Source: DATKBT01 sp035546295
Lineage (GTDB): Bacteria > Acidobacteriota > Thermoanaerobaculia > Multivoradales > Multivoraceae
NCBI GenBank assembly: GCA_035546295.1
Contig: DATKBT010000164.1
Span: 1-64,000, forward strand
Length of the DNA: 64,000 bases
Direction: 5' to 3'
The notes beneath the pieces are model-generated. The model had not been told where the DNA came from and did not search any database. It saw nothing but the letters and a program-made list of their open reading frames with translations. The translations under genes were made by a program, and so were the position numbers. Below, in pieces: positions 26,597 through 35,103 of the stretch (position 1 is the first letter of the stretch; the number at the start of each line of letters is the position of its first letter).

Positions 26597-27604
26597 CTAG
26601 TCCGAGCTCCTCCGGAGCGACTGTCCGAGCAGGCCCGCGGCCAGCATACCGCCGGCCAGCGCGATGCCGCCGAGCAGCCAACCGCGGCGCTTGGTCAGCC
26701 GGAGCTGGAGGCTGCGGTCGTGGGCGCAGGCGCTGAAGATGCCGCGGGCCCCGTGATCGCCGGGCAGCGGCCGGTGCAGGTTGTCGGGACGGTCGGGCAG
26801 GATCGGCTGGTCGGTCTGCTGGGATCGGTAGCCGTTGCGGGCGAGGTAGCGGTCGGCGAACCAGGGTGCGAGGCGGTTGCCGAGGATGGTCCAGACGGTG
26901 GGCCCGCCGACCCAGACCTCGCGCCGGCGCCGGCCGGCGGCGAAGTGCACCCCTTCGGCGGCCACCTCGGGCTCGAAGATCGGCGGCACCGGCTGCGGGT
27001 GGTTGGACAGCGTCGTCTTGCACCAGCTGAACTGAGGCGTGTCGAGCGCCGGCAGGTGGACCGAGGTCACGTGGACCCGGCTGCCGTCGTGGAGCAGCTC
27101 GCAGCGCAGCGCGTCGGTGAATCCACGCAGGGCGTGCTTGGCACCGCAGTACGCGGCTTGCAGGGGGATCGCCCGGTAGGCGAGCGCCGAGCCGACCTGG
27201 ACGATGGTGCCGTGGTCGCGCGGTCGCATCCGGGCCAGCGCCGCCAGTGTTCCGTTCACGGCTCCGAGGTAGGTGACCTCGGTGACCCGCCGGACGTCCT
27301 CGGCCGACAGCTCGTGCACGGGGGCGAGAACGGTGACCATCGCGTCGTTGACCCAGACGTCGATCGGGCCGAGCTCGTCCTCGACCCGCTGGGTCGCCCG
27401 CTCGACCGCCTCGGCGTCGGCGACGTCGAGCGGCAGGACGAGCGCCTCACCCCCGGCCGTGCGCACCTCCTCGGCGGCGCCTTCGAGCCCGTCCCGGCCG
27501 CGCGCGATGAGCCCGATCCGGGCTCCATCCGCGGCGAAACGGCGTGCGACGGCGCGCCCGACGCCGGCCGATGCGCCGGTCACCACGACCGTTCTCTCGG
27601 TCAT
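26597..27604 (-). CDS. Short-chain dehydrogenase/reductase with C-terminal membrane anchor
   Basis: 335 residues. The Rossmann motif is TGASAGVGRA; the catalytic triad is Ser in QVGSALAYRAIP and Tyr/Lys in AAYCGAKHAL. The NNAG motif is changed to NDAM. After the SDR core (about 250 residues) come about 60 polar residues and a final hydrophobic helix (WLLGGIALAGGMLAAGLLG), so it probably sits on the inner membrane. ATG 27604 has GGGAGGG upstream. Substrate unknown. A second membrane-linked SDR occurs at 36133. Confidence 0.85.
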   Translation of the reverse strand: MTERTVVVTGASAGVGRAVARRFAADGARIGLIARGRDGLEGAAEEVRTAGGEALVLPLDVADAEAVERATQRVEDELGPIDVWVNDAMVTVLAPVHELSAEDVRRVTEVTYLGAVNGTLAALARMRPRDHGTIVQVGSALAYRAIPLQAAYCGAKHALRGFTDALRCELLHDGSRVHVTSVHLPALDTPQFSWCKTTLSNHPQPVPPIFEPEVAAEGVHFAAGRRRREVWVGGPTVWTILGNRLAPWFADRYLARNGYRSQQTDQPILPDRPDNLHRPLPGDHGARGIFSACAHDRSLQLRLTKRRGWLLGGIALAGGMLAAGLLGQSLRRSSD

Positions 27605-27676
27605 CTCCTGCCCTCCCGTGTTGGCTTTCGCCGCAGACAGCGGCGATCGTTCGGCCGATGAGCAAGCCCGCTCACC

Positions 27677-27790
27677 TCAGACCTTCAGCCGCTCGACCTG
27701 CTTCTTGATCGCCTGGCGGATCGCCGTCGATCCGGTGAACCCCCACTCCCGGAGGCGCTGGAAGAGCTGATCGCTGACGGTCCGAGCCAT
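27677..27790 (-). pseudogene. 37-codon remnant resembling the start of a TPP-dependent enzyme
   Basis: A complete short frame from ATG 27790, with AGAGGA upstream, to TGA 27677. Its first 17 residues, MARTVSDQLFQRLREWG, match the usual N-terminus of pyruvate-oxidase or acetolactate-synthase-like thiamine-diphosphate enzymes as I know them. It then switches to GSTAIRQAIKKQVERLKV and stops. It looks like a large internal deletion of such a gene, leaving both ends. A genuine small protein is possible. Confidence 0.45.
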
Positions 27791-28015
27791 GGCGTTCCTC
27801 TTGGATTCTGCCACCGGTTGCCACGACGCGGGACGCATCACGAGCCGATCCGGCCTGGCCCTCCAAGGAATGCAACGACCGTTCCGCGCCGCGCGGACGA
27901 AGGTGCGCGATGCTCACGCCGACGCCGCGCCGCCTTTGCCCTCACGCTCGCCGCGGACCTGTGGTAATGCCTTCCGCCAGAAGCTGTAGGCCCTACCGAC
28001 CCCCGGCGCCGGATC

Positions 28016-28399
28016 TCAGCTCTCCGCATAGGCGAGCGTGCTCAGGAGCGCCAGCTCCGACCGCCGCGAGTCGAGGCGGGTGTGCTGCACCACCACCGGC
28101 TGGTCGGCCGTGATCACGCTCGCGAAATCGGTATCGCGGGGGACCCGCTCGGGTTCGCTCAGCTCGTTGAAGCGCAGGTGGAGCGTTCGCCGGGCCGGGA
28201 CGGTGATCCGGAACGGGCCGGCCGGCTCGCGATCCGCGAAGAACAGCACGAGCTCGACCTTGGCGTCGCGGTCCGACGCGTTGAGGATGCAGGCCGTCTC
28301 GTGACTGGTCATCGCCGGCTCGGGGCCGGTGCTGCCGGAGGGGATGTAGCCCTCGGCGATCGCCCAGCGACGACGTCCGATGGCGGGGGTGCTGACCAT
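28016..28399 (-). CDS. Sensory rhodopsin transducer (ASRT) family protein
   Basis: 127 residues matching the Anabaena sensory rhodopsin transducer family along its length: RRWAIAEGYIPSGSTGPEP, SHETACILNASDRDAKVEL, FFADREPAGPFRITVPARR, TLHLRFNELSEPERVPRDTD and VVVQHTRLDSRRSELALLST. Characterised ASRT is a soluble tetramer that binds a sensory rhodopsin and DNA. No rhodopsin gene lies in the window, so this is an orphan copy; many bacteria carry such orphans with unknown roles, possibly carbohydrate sensing. It is divergent from the trehalose-phosphate-synthase-like gene, with 129 bases between the starts. Confidence 0.88.
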   Translation of the reverse strand: MVSTPAIGRRRWAIAEGYIPSGSTGPEPAMTSHETACILNASDRDAKVELVLFFADREPAGPFRITVPARRTLHLRFNELSEPERVPRDTDFASVITADQPVVVQHTRLDSRRSELALLSTLAYAES

Positions 28400-28528
28400 T
28401 CTCGTTCTCCTCTCGTCCTCGCGCCTGCCGTCGCCCGAGCTGGCACATCACTTGCTCAAATGGAACGCGCGAGATCTCCCGCGTTCGACCGTCCAACGAC
28501 TCGAAGCAAGACCGCTACCGGAGCTGGA

Positions 28529-30031
28529 TTGTCTACCCATCTCTCGACCACCGCAGCAGCCGCGCGACACCTTCGACCCTCGCTCAGGGAGGCGACCGAC
28601 GAACCGCGCCTGATCGTGGTCAGCAATCGCGAGCCCTACCGCCCGCGGATGGAGGACGGCGCGACCGGCTGGAAGCGAACGACCGGCGGCCTGGTGTCGG
28701 CGCTCGAGCCCCTGGTGCGCCGTCGGAATGGCACGTGGATCGCGTGGAGCCCAGGCGCGGAGCGGCGAATCGTGCGCTCCCGCGTCCCCGGGGACGGCGC
28801 ATCGTTCGCGATGCTGCAGGTGCCGCTGTCGAGCGACGAGGTCGAGCGCTACTACGAAGGCTTCGCAAATGGCGCGCTCTGGCCGCTCTTCCACTCTTTT
28901 GTCGATCGCTGCCGCTTCGAGTGCGACCACTGGGAGGAGTACAGGCGCATCAACGAGCGCTTCGCCGACGTCCTCGTGGAGGAGGCGGACGACGAGGCGC
29001 TGGTGTGGATCCACGACTACCACTTCTGCCTGCTGCCCCGGCTGGCCCGTGAACGCGGCTGCTCCGCGCCGATCGCCTACTTCTGTCACATCCCGTTCCC
29101 GGCGCCCGAGATCTTCCAACTCCTGCCCTGGCGCCGAGCCGTGCTCGCCGGGCTGCTGGGCGCCGACCTGATCGGCTTCCACTGCATCTCGTATGCTCGC
29201 CACTTCGTCGCCTCCTGCCGTCAGTTCCTGGGGGCCGACGTCAGCCTCGACGGCGGCACGGTGGTCTTCGAGGGCCGCCGCTCCCGGGTGGTGGCGGCCC
29301 CGATCGGCATCGAGGTGCAGGAGTTCGAGTCGCTTTCGCGCGATCCGGCCGTGGTCGCGCGTAGCCTCGAGATCCGCGAGAGGCTCGGTGCGGAGAAGGT
29401 GATCCTTGGAGTCGACCGCCTCGACTACACCAAGGGGATCGCGGCGCGGCTCCAGGCGATCGACGAGCTGTTCGAGCGGCACCCCGAGCACCGACGACGG
29501 GTGACCTTCGTGCAGGTGGCGGTACGCAGCCGCAGCCGGATTCCCGAGTACCAGGAGACCAAGCAGCGCGTCGACGAGCTGGTGGGCCGCATCAACGGAG
29601 GGTACGGCGACGCCGAGTGGCAGCCGATCCGCTACTCGAACGACGGGCTCGAGCGCGAGGAGCTGGTCGCGTACTACCTGGCGTGCGACGTCTGCCTGGT
29701 CACGCCGCTGCGCGACGGAATGAACCTGGTCGCCCTCGAATTCTGCGCCTGCCGCACGCAGGAGGACGGAGTCCTGGTGCTCTCGGAGTTCGCGGGCGCC
29801 TCCGAGCTGCTCGACGGCGCGGCGCTGACGGTGAACCCCTACGCGGTCCACGAGATGGCGGAGGCGCTCCACCAGTCGATCGTCATGCCGCATGCCGAGC
29901 AGGAGCGCCGGATGCGCAGAGCTCGCCGCCGGGTCACCAAGCACGACGTCCACCACTGGGTGGAGGAGATCCTCTCGGCGGTTCCGCGCCGGCGGCGCCG
30001 GCTGGTCGAGCAGGGCATGAGCGTCGGGTAG
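28529..30031 (+). CDS. otsA: Trehalose-6-phosphate synthase-like GT20 glycosyltransferase
   Basis: 500 residues of the GT20 family, using a nucleotide-sugar donor to glycosylate glucose-6-phosphate or a related acceptor. Motifs in order: VVSNREPYRP, TTGGLVSALEPLV, LVWIHDYHFCLLPRLARERG, CHIPFPAPEIFQLLPW, GVDRLDYTKGI and LRDGMNLVALEFCACR. TTG 28529 is preferred because GGAG lies six bases upstream and the protein then starts near the family start; ATG 28460 lacks a ribosome site. No phosphatase (otsB) is next to it, so glucosylglycerol-phosphate synthase is an alternative. Likely an osmotic or desiccation protectant enzyme. Confidence 0.85.
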   Translation: MSTHLSTTAAAARHLRPSLREATDEPRLIVVSNREPYRPRMEDGATGWKRTTGGLVSALEPLVRRRNGTWIAWSPGAERRIVRSRVPGDGASFAMLQVPLSSDEVERYYEGFANGALWPLFHSFVDRCRFECDHWEEYRRINERFADVLVEEADDEALVWIHDYHFCLLPRLARERGCSAPIAYFCHIPFPAPEIFQLLPWRRAVLAGLLGADLIGFHCISYARHFVASCRQFLGADVSLDGGTVVFEGRRSRVVAAPIGIEVQEFESLSRDPAVVARSLEIRERLGAEKVILGVDRLDYTKGIAARLQAIDELFERHPEHRRRVTFVQVAVRSRSRIPEYQETKQRVDELVGRINGGYGDAEWQPIRYSNDGLEREELVAYYLACDVCLVTPLRDGMNLVALEFCACRTQEDGVLVLSEFAGASELLDGAALTVNPYAVHEMAEALHQSIVMPHAEQERRMRRARRRVTKHDVHHWVEEILSAVPRRRRRLVEQGMSVG

Positions 30032-30088
30032 AACCTCTCGGGGCGGCCGCGCTGCGCAGCCGCACCGCCTCGCCGTCTTTCGGGGCCG

Positions 30089-31513
30089 CTAGCGCCCGCG
30101 GATCTCGATCTCGAGGTCGCGCCAGACCCAGCCGTAGCTCGGCACCTTGGGATCGTGCGGGATACCGAGGTTGGCGCCGAGCTGGATGAACAGCGGCCCG
30201 GTGCGCGGCGGGAAGACGCCCTGATTGAGGCTCAGCCCGTGTCCGTCGAGCCTGCGTCCGTTCTGGTTGATGCTGACCCGAAAGTTGTTCGGCAGGCCGC
30301 TCATCGTGCCGCGCACGACCTCGTTGTGCAACCCGCGCCCGCGGGTGGCGAGCAGGCCGGTCTGGGTGAGGCCGGCGGTGCGGTCCGGCCGGACCCAGAA
30401 GTCCCAGCCGCCGTCCCCCCACCGCGCGTTCGAGATCTGCAGCAGGTGATGCTGCGGGCGGGTGCGGAGAGTGCCCCAGGGGCCGGTCCGGACGACGACG
30501 GTTGCCGTGAGGCTGTCGATCGTCGAGATCCCGGGGAGGTCCAGCCGGTAGATCCATCGGTCGTTGCCGCGGGTCGGGGCGTGCACGACGCCCGGAACAC
30601 GCATGCGCACGAAGCCGGGGCCGCTCTCGACGATCACGCCCTCGCCGGGGTTGCCGCCGCCGCCGCCGGAGCCGGGATCGTCGCCCGGATCGGCGGGATC
30701 GGAGGTGTCGTCTTCGAACTCGCTGTTGAGCGAGGAGGTCAGGTCGACGGCGGCGCCGCGGCGGACGACGTCTCCGGTCTCCAGGTCGGTCACCAGCACG
30801 TAGGAGTAGGAAGGCTCGCGACAGGTCACCTCGAGGCGGGACTCGGCGGTGGCGGGCACGCCGATGCCGGCGAGCGGGTCGCTGCTGTAGAACATGGAGA
30901 CCGGCGGCAGCGTGAGGACCACCGTGTCCATCAGCGGCTCGCCGAGGAGCGCCCGAAGATCGAGCGAGCATTCGTTCGCGGCGGGCGACAGGTTGATCAG
31001 GGCGAAGCTGGTTCGCTGGCTGTCGTCTCGGTACCAGCCCGGGAGCACGTGGAGCTTGTTCGGCTCCTGGACGTGATCCGAGCCCACCACCGGGAGCTGG
31101 ACGAGTCGGCTCTCTCCCGAATCAGTGGTCACACGCAGGCGCGCATCGACCACCAGCTGGTCGTCGCCGGTCACCTCGAGCAGCCCGATCGTCCCGAGAT
31201 CGCGGCTCAATCCGGTGAAGACCCTCGTCTGCCTCGCCGGTATGCCGTAGATCTCGGGGCTCGGGTCGACTTCGAGGCGGACGCCGTCGACGATGCCCGG
31301 GAGGAAGTCGAGGGAGACGAAGCGCAGATCGTCGGTCGGGTTGCTGACCACGAGGGTGGTCTCGAGAGACACGCCGTCGACCTCGCCGTCGCCCACGAAG
31401 GCGACGTACACGGTCCCGCCGAGCACCGGGCTCGCGGCTGCGATCAGGACCAGGAGGAGCGGGAGGAGGCGGAGGGCGAGCGGCGGTCGAACGAGCGGGG
31501 AGCGAGCGAGCAT
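30089..31513 (-). CDS. Secreted protein of unknown function with two beta-type regions
   Basis: 474 residues from ATG 31513 (AAGGAG seven bases upstream). A signal peptide (LALRLLPLLLVLIAAASPVL) is followed by a region (about 35-285) typical of acidobacterial secreted repeats: VYVAFVGDGEVDG, TTLVVSNPTDDLRFVSLDFL and SFALINLSPAANECSLDLRA. A Gly/Asp/Pro linker lies near 290-320. The C-terminal part has GGWDFWVRPDRTAGLTQTGL and VWRDLEIEIRGR. I do not recognise a catalytic motif; structural or surface role is inferred. Upstream lies a 418-base gap likely to hold its promoter. Confidence 0.75.
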   Translation of the reverse strand: MLARSPLVRPPLALRLLPLLLVLIAAASPVLGGTVYVAFVGDGEVDGVSLETTLVVSNPTDDLRFVSLDFLPGIVDGVRLEVDPSPEIYGIPARQTRVFTGLSRDLGTIGLLEVTGDDQLVVDARLRVTTDSGESRLVQLPVVGSDHVQEPNKLHVLPGWYRDDSQRTSFALINLSPAANECSLDLRALLGEPLMDTVVLTLPPVSMFYSSDPLAGIGVPATAESRLEVTCREPSYSYVLVTDLETGDVVRRGAAVDLTSSLNSEFEDDTSDPADPGDDPGSGGGGGNPGEGVIVESGPGFVRMRVPGVVHAPTRGNDRWIYRLDLPGISTIDSLTATVVVRTGPWGTLRTRPQHHLLQISNARWGDGGWDFWVRPDRTAGLTQTGLLATRGRGLHNEVVRGTMSGLPNNFRVSINQNGRRLDGHGLSLNQGVFPPRTGPLFIQLGANLGIPHDPKVPSYGWVWRDLEIEIRGR

Positions 31514-31931
31514 GAACGATCTCCTTGGATGCTGGTACCTGGCCACGGTTCTCCGACCGAGCGCCGGTCCTTTCGGCCCGCGTCCTGCCACGCCACCCCT
31601 GGACTCCTGGAAACGCCCCTCAGCTCCCGCAATCCAATTCCCATTTGGCCCCACGGACCCGAACGCGGTCCGGTCTGTACCGGTTGATCTATCCGTATGT
31701 GTATGGGACGGTAGCAAGATTCCTATCGATAAGGGAAGTGCTGATTTCGTCAGATCTAAGGTCATCGCGCGCTTCACGGCGGCGAGAGCGCAGCCCCAAC
31801 CTGTTCGCGATCAGAGGGTTGCGCGTCGCCCCTATGCCGCGCTTCACGGCGCCGGCTCCGCTGGGGCTGTTCCGCGAGCCGCAGCCCGGAGTCGATCGCC
31901 GTCCGCGTCCGCCGCGGATAGCCGGAGCCGC
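31514..31931. other. Long leader/promoter region of the secreted-protein gene
   Basis: 418 bases without a gene. The stretch about 31675-31760 is AT-rich for this genome and holds short palindromes (CCGGT-CTGT-ACCGG, TATCGATA, CTGA-TTTCG-TCAG), which suits a regulated promoter for the leftward gene. A 13-base direct repeat GCGCTTCACGGCG occurs at 31769-31781 and 31839-31851. No precise -10/-35 pair is claimed. Confidence 0.4.
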
Positions 31932-32741
31932 CTACGAGACGCCTTCGGGTCGCCGCGAAGAGAGGCGCGAGGGGTCTGTGTGGGGATCTGGAGGACCGAT
32001 ACGGCGCAGGCGCAGATAGGCCGTGAACACCTGTGCGAACATCACGGCCCGGGCCCGCAGGCCTCCGCCGACGCCGATCTTGTGCTCCTTGACGCGGTGG
32101 CTGACGGAGCGCGGCATGACGATCAGGCCGACCGTCGCCCCCTGCCTGCGGGCGGTCTGGTTGAGGCCGGTCTCGACCCGATAGCCCTCGAGCGCCCAGG
32201 AGGGGGTGGCGAGCAGCAGCCGGCGCTCGAGACAACGGACGCCTGAGAGCAGGGGTCCCCAGCGTCGCTGGATGGCGTTCAGCAGCGGGCCGCGGTCCCG
32301 GACGGCGACCATCATCGATCGCTCTCCGTCCAGTACCGGAGCAACCAGCGATCGGTACAGATCACGGTCGAGCCCGGTAAGATCTGCATCCGAGAACAGC
32401 AGGATGTCGCATTCGGTCATTTTTGCGCCGGCGAGCAGGGCAGCGCCCTTGCCGCCGTTGCGGGGGAGCTCGAGAACCTCGGCGCCGGCCGCGCTCGCCG
32501 CCTCGACGGTGCGGTCGTGCGAGCCGTCGGAGATCACCAGCACGCGATCGACGAGGGGGCAGGCGAGCACCGGCCGGATGGCCTCGGTGACGGTCGCCTC
32601 CTCGTTGTAGGCGGGAACGATCGCGCAGACTCGCTGGCGGCGGCGGCCGCCGCCCTCCGGATCAGAGGCTGCGGGCGGCGGCGTTGCCGCGCCGCCCTCG
32701 GATCCGGGCGAGCTGCGCTCTCCGGGCTTCGACGGTCTCAT
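31932..32741 (-). CDS. Family 2 glycosyltransferase
   Basis: 269 residues. A polar, Pro/Gly-rich N-terminus precedes a GT-A fold: CAIVPAYNEEATVTEAIRPV, DRVLVISDGSHDRTVEAA, ELPRNGGKGAALLAGAK, and the metal-binding DxD-like LLFSDADLTGL. The C-terminal part (SWALEGYRVETGLNQTARRQ) resembles dolichyl/undecaprenyl-phosphate-mannose-type transferases. No transmembrane anchor is seen. Acceptor unknown, likely a lipid carrier. It follows the Nif11-like gene by 44 bases; the two may share a transcript. Confidence 0.82.
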   Translation of the reverse strand: MRPSKPGERSSPGSEGGAATPPPAASDPEGGGRRRQRVCAIVPAYNEEATVTEAIRPVLACPLVDRVLVISDGSHDRTVEAASAAGAEVLELPRNGGKGAALLAGAKMTECDILLFSDADLTGLDRDLYRSLVAPVLDGERSMMVAVRDRGPLLNAIQRRWGPLLSGVRCLERRLLLATPSWALEGYRVETGLNQTARRQGATVGLIVMPRSVSHRVKEHKIGVGGGLRARAVMFAQVFTAYLRLRRIGPPDPHTDPSRLSSRRPEGVS

Positions 32742-32756
32742 CGCGTTCTCGGCAGA

Positions 32757-32804
32757 CTCCAGCTCAGAGATCTTCGGGCTCCAGCTCAGAGATCTTCGGG
32801 CTCC
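32757..32804. repeat. 22-base tandem duplication at the end of the Nif11-like gene
   Basis: Two identical 22-base units (32757-32778, 32779-32800) plus a third partial copy of four bases. One unit carries the Nif11-like gene's final codons and stop; the other lies just beyond the stop and repeats the same codons. A recent slippage event. Confidence 0.9.
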
Positions 32805-32989
32805 GCCCAATCCTCGCCGACCACCCAACGCTCACGATAGCGCTGATAGTCGTCGTGGCCTAGCTGGTAGCCGGCATCGCTCGCGATCGCCAGGAACTGC
32901 TCCTGGTCGGACACCGCGAGCAGCCGCTCGCGCAGCGCTTCGTCGCGAGTCGCCTCGCGCAGGAATCGCTCGAAGGACTGTCTCGACAT
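32786..32989 (-). CDS. Nif11-like small protein
   Basis: 67 residues: MSRQSFERFLREATRDEAL, RERLLAVSDQEQFLAIASDA, GYQLGHDDYQRYRE and an acidic tail. The helical pattern and the central EQFLAIASDAGYQL match the Nif11 leader-like domain. Members act as leader regions of ribosomal peptides or as stand-alone proteins. There is no Gly-Gly cleavage site and no core peptide, so a stand-alone role is more likely. It precedes a glycosyltransferase by 44 bases. Confidence 0.7.
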   Translation of the reverse strand: MSRQSFERFLREATRDEALRERLLAVSDQEQFLAIASDAGYQLGHDDYQRYRERWVVGEDWAEPEDL

Positions 32990-33180
32990 CAGTGGCCCCT
33001 GTGGTGGTTCCTCGGGTCGGCTGGCGGGTCGCCGTCCCCGGACGCATCGAGCCCGGAGCGACGCTGGGCGCCACGAAGCGCTTTCCGACGCGGCTGAGGA
33101 TGCAAGAGCCGTTCCGTGTCGTGGTCGCGAGACGCCGCCACGTCTCGCGGGCGTTCGAGCGGCGCCTGCCGAAGGCGCTG

Positions 33181-34083
33181 TTACGGCCGTTCGGCCTGCA
33201 GACGGAGCACCAGGCAGGTGCCGCGCTCCGACCCGGTGACCAGCTCGAGCCGAGCCCCCAACGACTCTGCCGCACGGCGCACGACGACCAGCCCCAGCCC
33301 CGCATCTCGCGAGCGTGGGTGGTCGGTCACCGACTTTGCCCGCAGCCGATCCTGGACCTCCTGCGGCAGACCGGGTCCGTTGTCCTCGACCCGCACGGCG
33401 ACCTCGTCGTCCCCGTCCTCCGCCGACACGCGCACCCACGGGGCCGGGCTGCCGTCGTGATGCTCGAGGGCGTTGAGGATCAAGTTCTCGAGCACGAGCC
33501 TCATGCCGCATCGCGAGAAGCTCGCGGAGCTCAGCGGCTCGATCACCTCCAACGACACGCCGAGCTCCTCGGCTCGCGCAGCGTGCTGCTGCGCGAGATC
33601 CCGGATCAGTGTGCTCAGGGGGCCCTGATGGCTCGGGGCGGGCGACAGCAGGGACGCGATGTCTTCGACCACCGAGGCAGCGGACTCGATGCCCGAGCCC
33701 AACAGCTCGCTCAACCGGCGGGGCTCCTCGTCCTCCGCGTGCTTGCCGAGGGCATCTTCGAGCAGCCGTGCGTGGAGCCGCGGGCTGTTGAGCCGGTTGC
33801 GCAGCTCGTGGGCAACGACTCGCAGCACGCGGTCTCGCTCGCCGTCCGGCGCCGGCGGGGCCGCGCCCGCACCCGGAGCCGACTCCTCGAGGATCTCGAG
33901 CTGCCGGCACAGGACGGGCACCAACGCCAGCGTGCTCGCGAGCTCGGCGGGGAAGCTGTGCCGGCTGGAGGTGAGCGCGCGCAGGTAGCACCGGCGAGCA
34001 CGGTCGACCAGCTCCACGGTGCCCTGCAGATGCAGGGGTGTTTCGGTGACGATGCTCTGATGAGCTGTGCTCGGCGGAGACAT
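33181..34083 (-). CDS. Soluble sensor histidine kinase without input domain
   Basis: 300 residues, no membrane span. A helical N-terminus (about 20-75) leads to a variant HisKA box HELRNRLNSPRLHARLL (His92), where the usual Pro of HELRNP is Arg. The ATPase domain has the N box NLILNALEHHDG, G1 VEDNGPGLP and G2 DAGLGLVVVRRAAESLGAR. A close paralogue lies at 49835-50899, with the same unusual H box and the same N-terminal PAELA-TLALVP pattern. No receiver is adjacent, so its partner may be the regulator at 49105. Start ATG 34083 lacks a strong ribosome site and longer forms are possible. Confidence 0.8.
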   Translation of the reverse strand: MSPPSTAHQSIVTETPLHLQGTVELVDRARRCYLRALTSSRHSFPAELASTLALVPVLCRQLEILEESAPGAGAAPPAPDGERDRVLRVVAHELRNRLNSPRLHARLLEDALGKHAEDEEPRRLSELLGSGIESAASVVEDIASLLSPAPSHQGPLSTLIRDLAQQHAARAEELGVSLEVIEPLSSASFSRCGMRLVLENLILNALEHHDGSPAPWVRVSAEDGDDEVAVRVEDNGPGLPQEVQDRLRAKSVTDHPRSRDAGLGLVVVRRAAESLGARLELVTGSERGTCLVLRLQAERP

Positions 34084-34424
34084 GATCGCTGGATGGAGCC
34101 TGCGCGGCGGGTCGCTTCCTGATTGGCGGTTTCGCGCGGGCCCGGCTCGATCTCGTACGGCATCCGGAAGCTCCGGGGCTGGACGGCGAGCGGCCTCCGC
34201 GTCGAGGTGCCGTTGTTGCAGTGTGCCCATCTTGCAGTCGTCGAGACCACCGGGCAATCGGCGGCACGAGGGCCATGCTCCTAGGGTTTTGTCTTAAGAC
34301 CCGCCGCGCCTCGGGGTGGCCATCGTCGCGAAGGCCCCGGCTGCTCGGGGAGCCGCTCCAGAGATCGCCGGACAGAAGCGCGACGAACTACGCCCTGGCA
34401 CGTGGCTCGCATGCGAGAGCACGC
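34084..34424. other. Divergent intergenic region
   Basis: 341 bases between the leftward kinase and the rightward LigD remnant. Open frames run across it but none looks coding. I see no clear promoter motif or repeat. Confidence 0.4.
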
Positions 34425-35048
34425 GTGGGATCGCTGACCGAGTACCGCAAGAAGCGCGATTTCCAGGCGACGCCCGAGCCGGCGGATGACGGCCCCTCCG
34501 GCGAGCAGGCCGCCGACGGTGAGCAGGATGCCCCCGGTGACGACGGCGATGGTGCACTGTCGTTCGTCGTGCAGAAGCACGCCGCTCGGCAGCTCCACTA
34601 CGACTTTCGGCTCGAGCTCGACGGTGCGCTCAAGAGCTGGGCGGTGCCCAAGGGCCCGTCGCTCGACCCGGACGACAAGCGCCTCGCGCTCGAGGTCGAG
34701 GACCACCCGCTCGAGTACGGGGGCTTCGAGGGCTCGATCCCGCGCGAGCGCGGTCTCTACACCCTCAACCCGCTCGAGTCGAAGCGGCGCGGGCGGATCT
34801 TCATCGACTACCTCCGCAACGCCTTCGGCTCGACCGCGATTGCCTCGTACTCGCCGCGCGCGCGCCCCGGCCTGCCGGTCGCGGTGCCGATCCGGTGGGA
34901 CGAGCTGACCCCGCGCCGGCGCCCCGACTCCTACCACCTGCGCAACGTGGGCCGGCGGCTCGCGTCGCTGCGTTCCGATCCGTGGGAGGGCGCGCGGCCT
35001 CAGCGGCTGCCGGCCCAGTTGCGCGAGCGGTTGGGGCTCGAGGACTGA
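34425..35048 (+). pseudogene. ligD: Internally deleted DNA ligase D (LigD) remnant
   Basis: A 207-codon open frame joins two distant parts of LigD. Residues about 3-105 are the start of the 3'-phosphoesterase domain: LTEYRKKRDFQATPEP, SFVVQKHAARQLHYDFRLEL and LALEVEDHPLEYGGFEGSIP. Then, from about 107, it reads YTLNPLESKRRGRIFIDYLR and SPRARPGLPVAVPIRWDEL, the C-terminal end of the polymerase/primase domain. The end of the phosphoesterase domain, the whole ATP-ligase domain and most of the polymerase are missing. The join near 34740-34765 is in frame. Full LigD repairs double-strand breaks with Ku; this product should not ligate or polymerise. No ku gene is nearby. Confidence 0.8.
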
Positions 35049-35103
35049 GCCGTCCGGCGCCTGCCGGCTTCCCGTCTCGAGCCCGCGCGCCCGCAGGTAG
35101 ACG

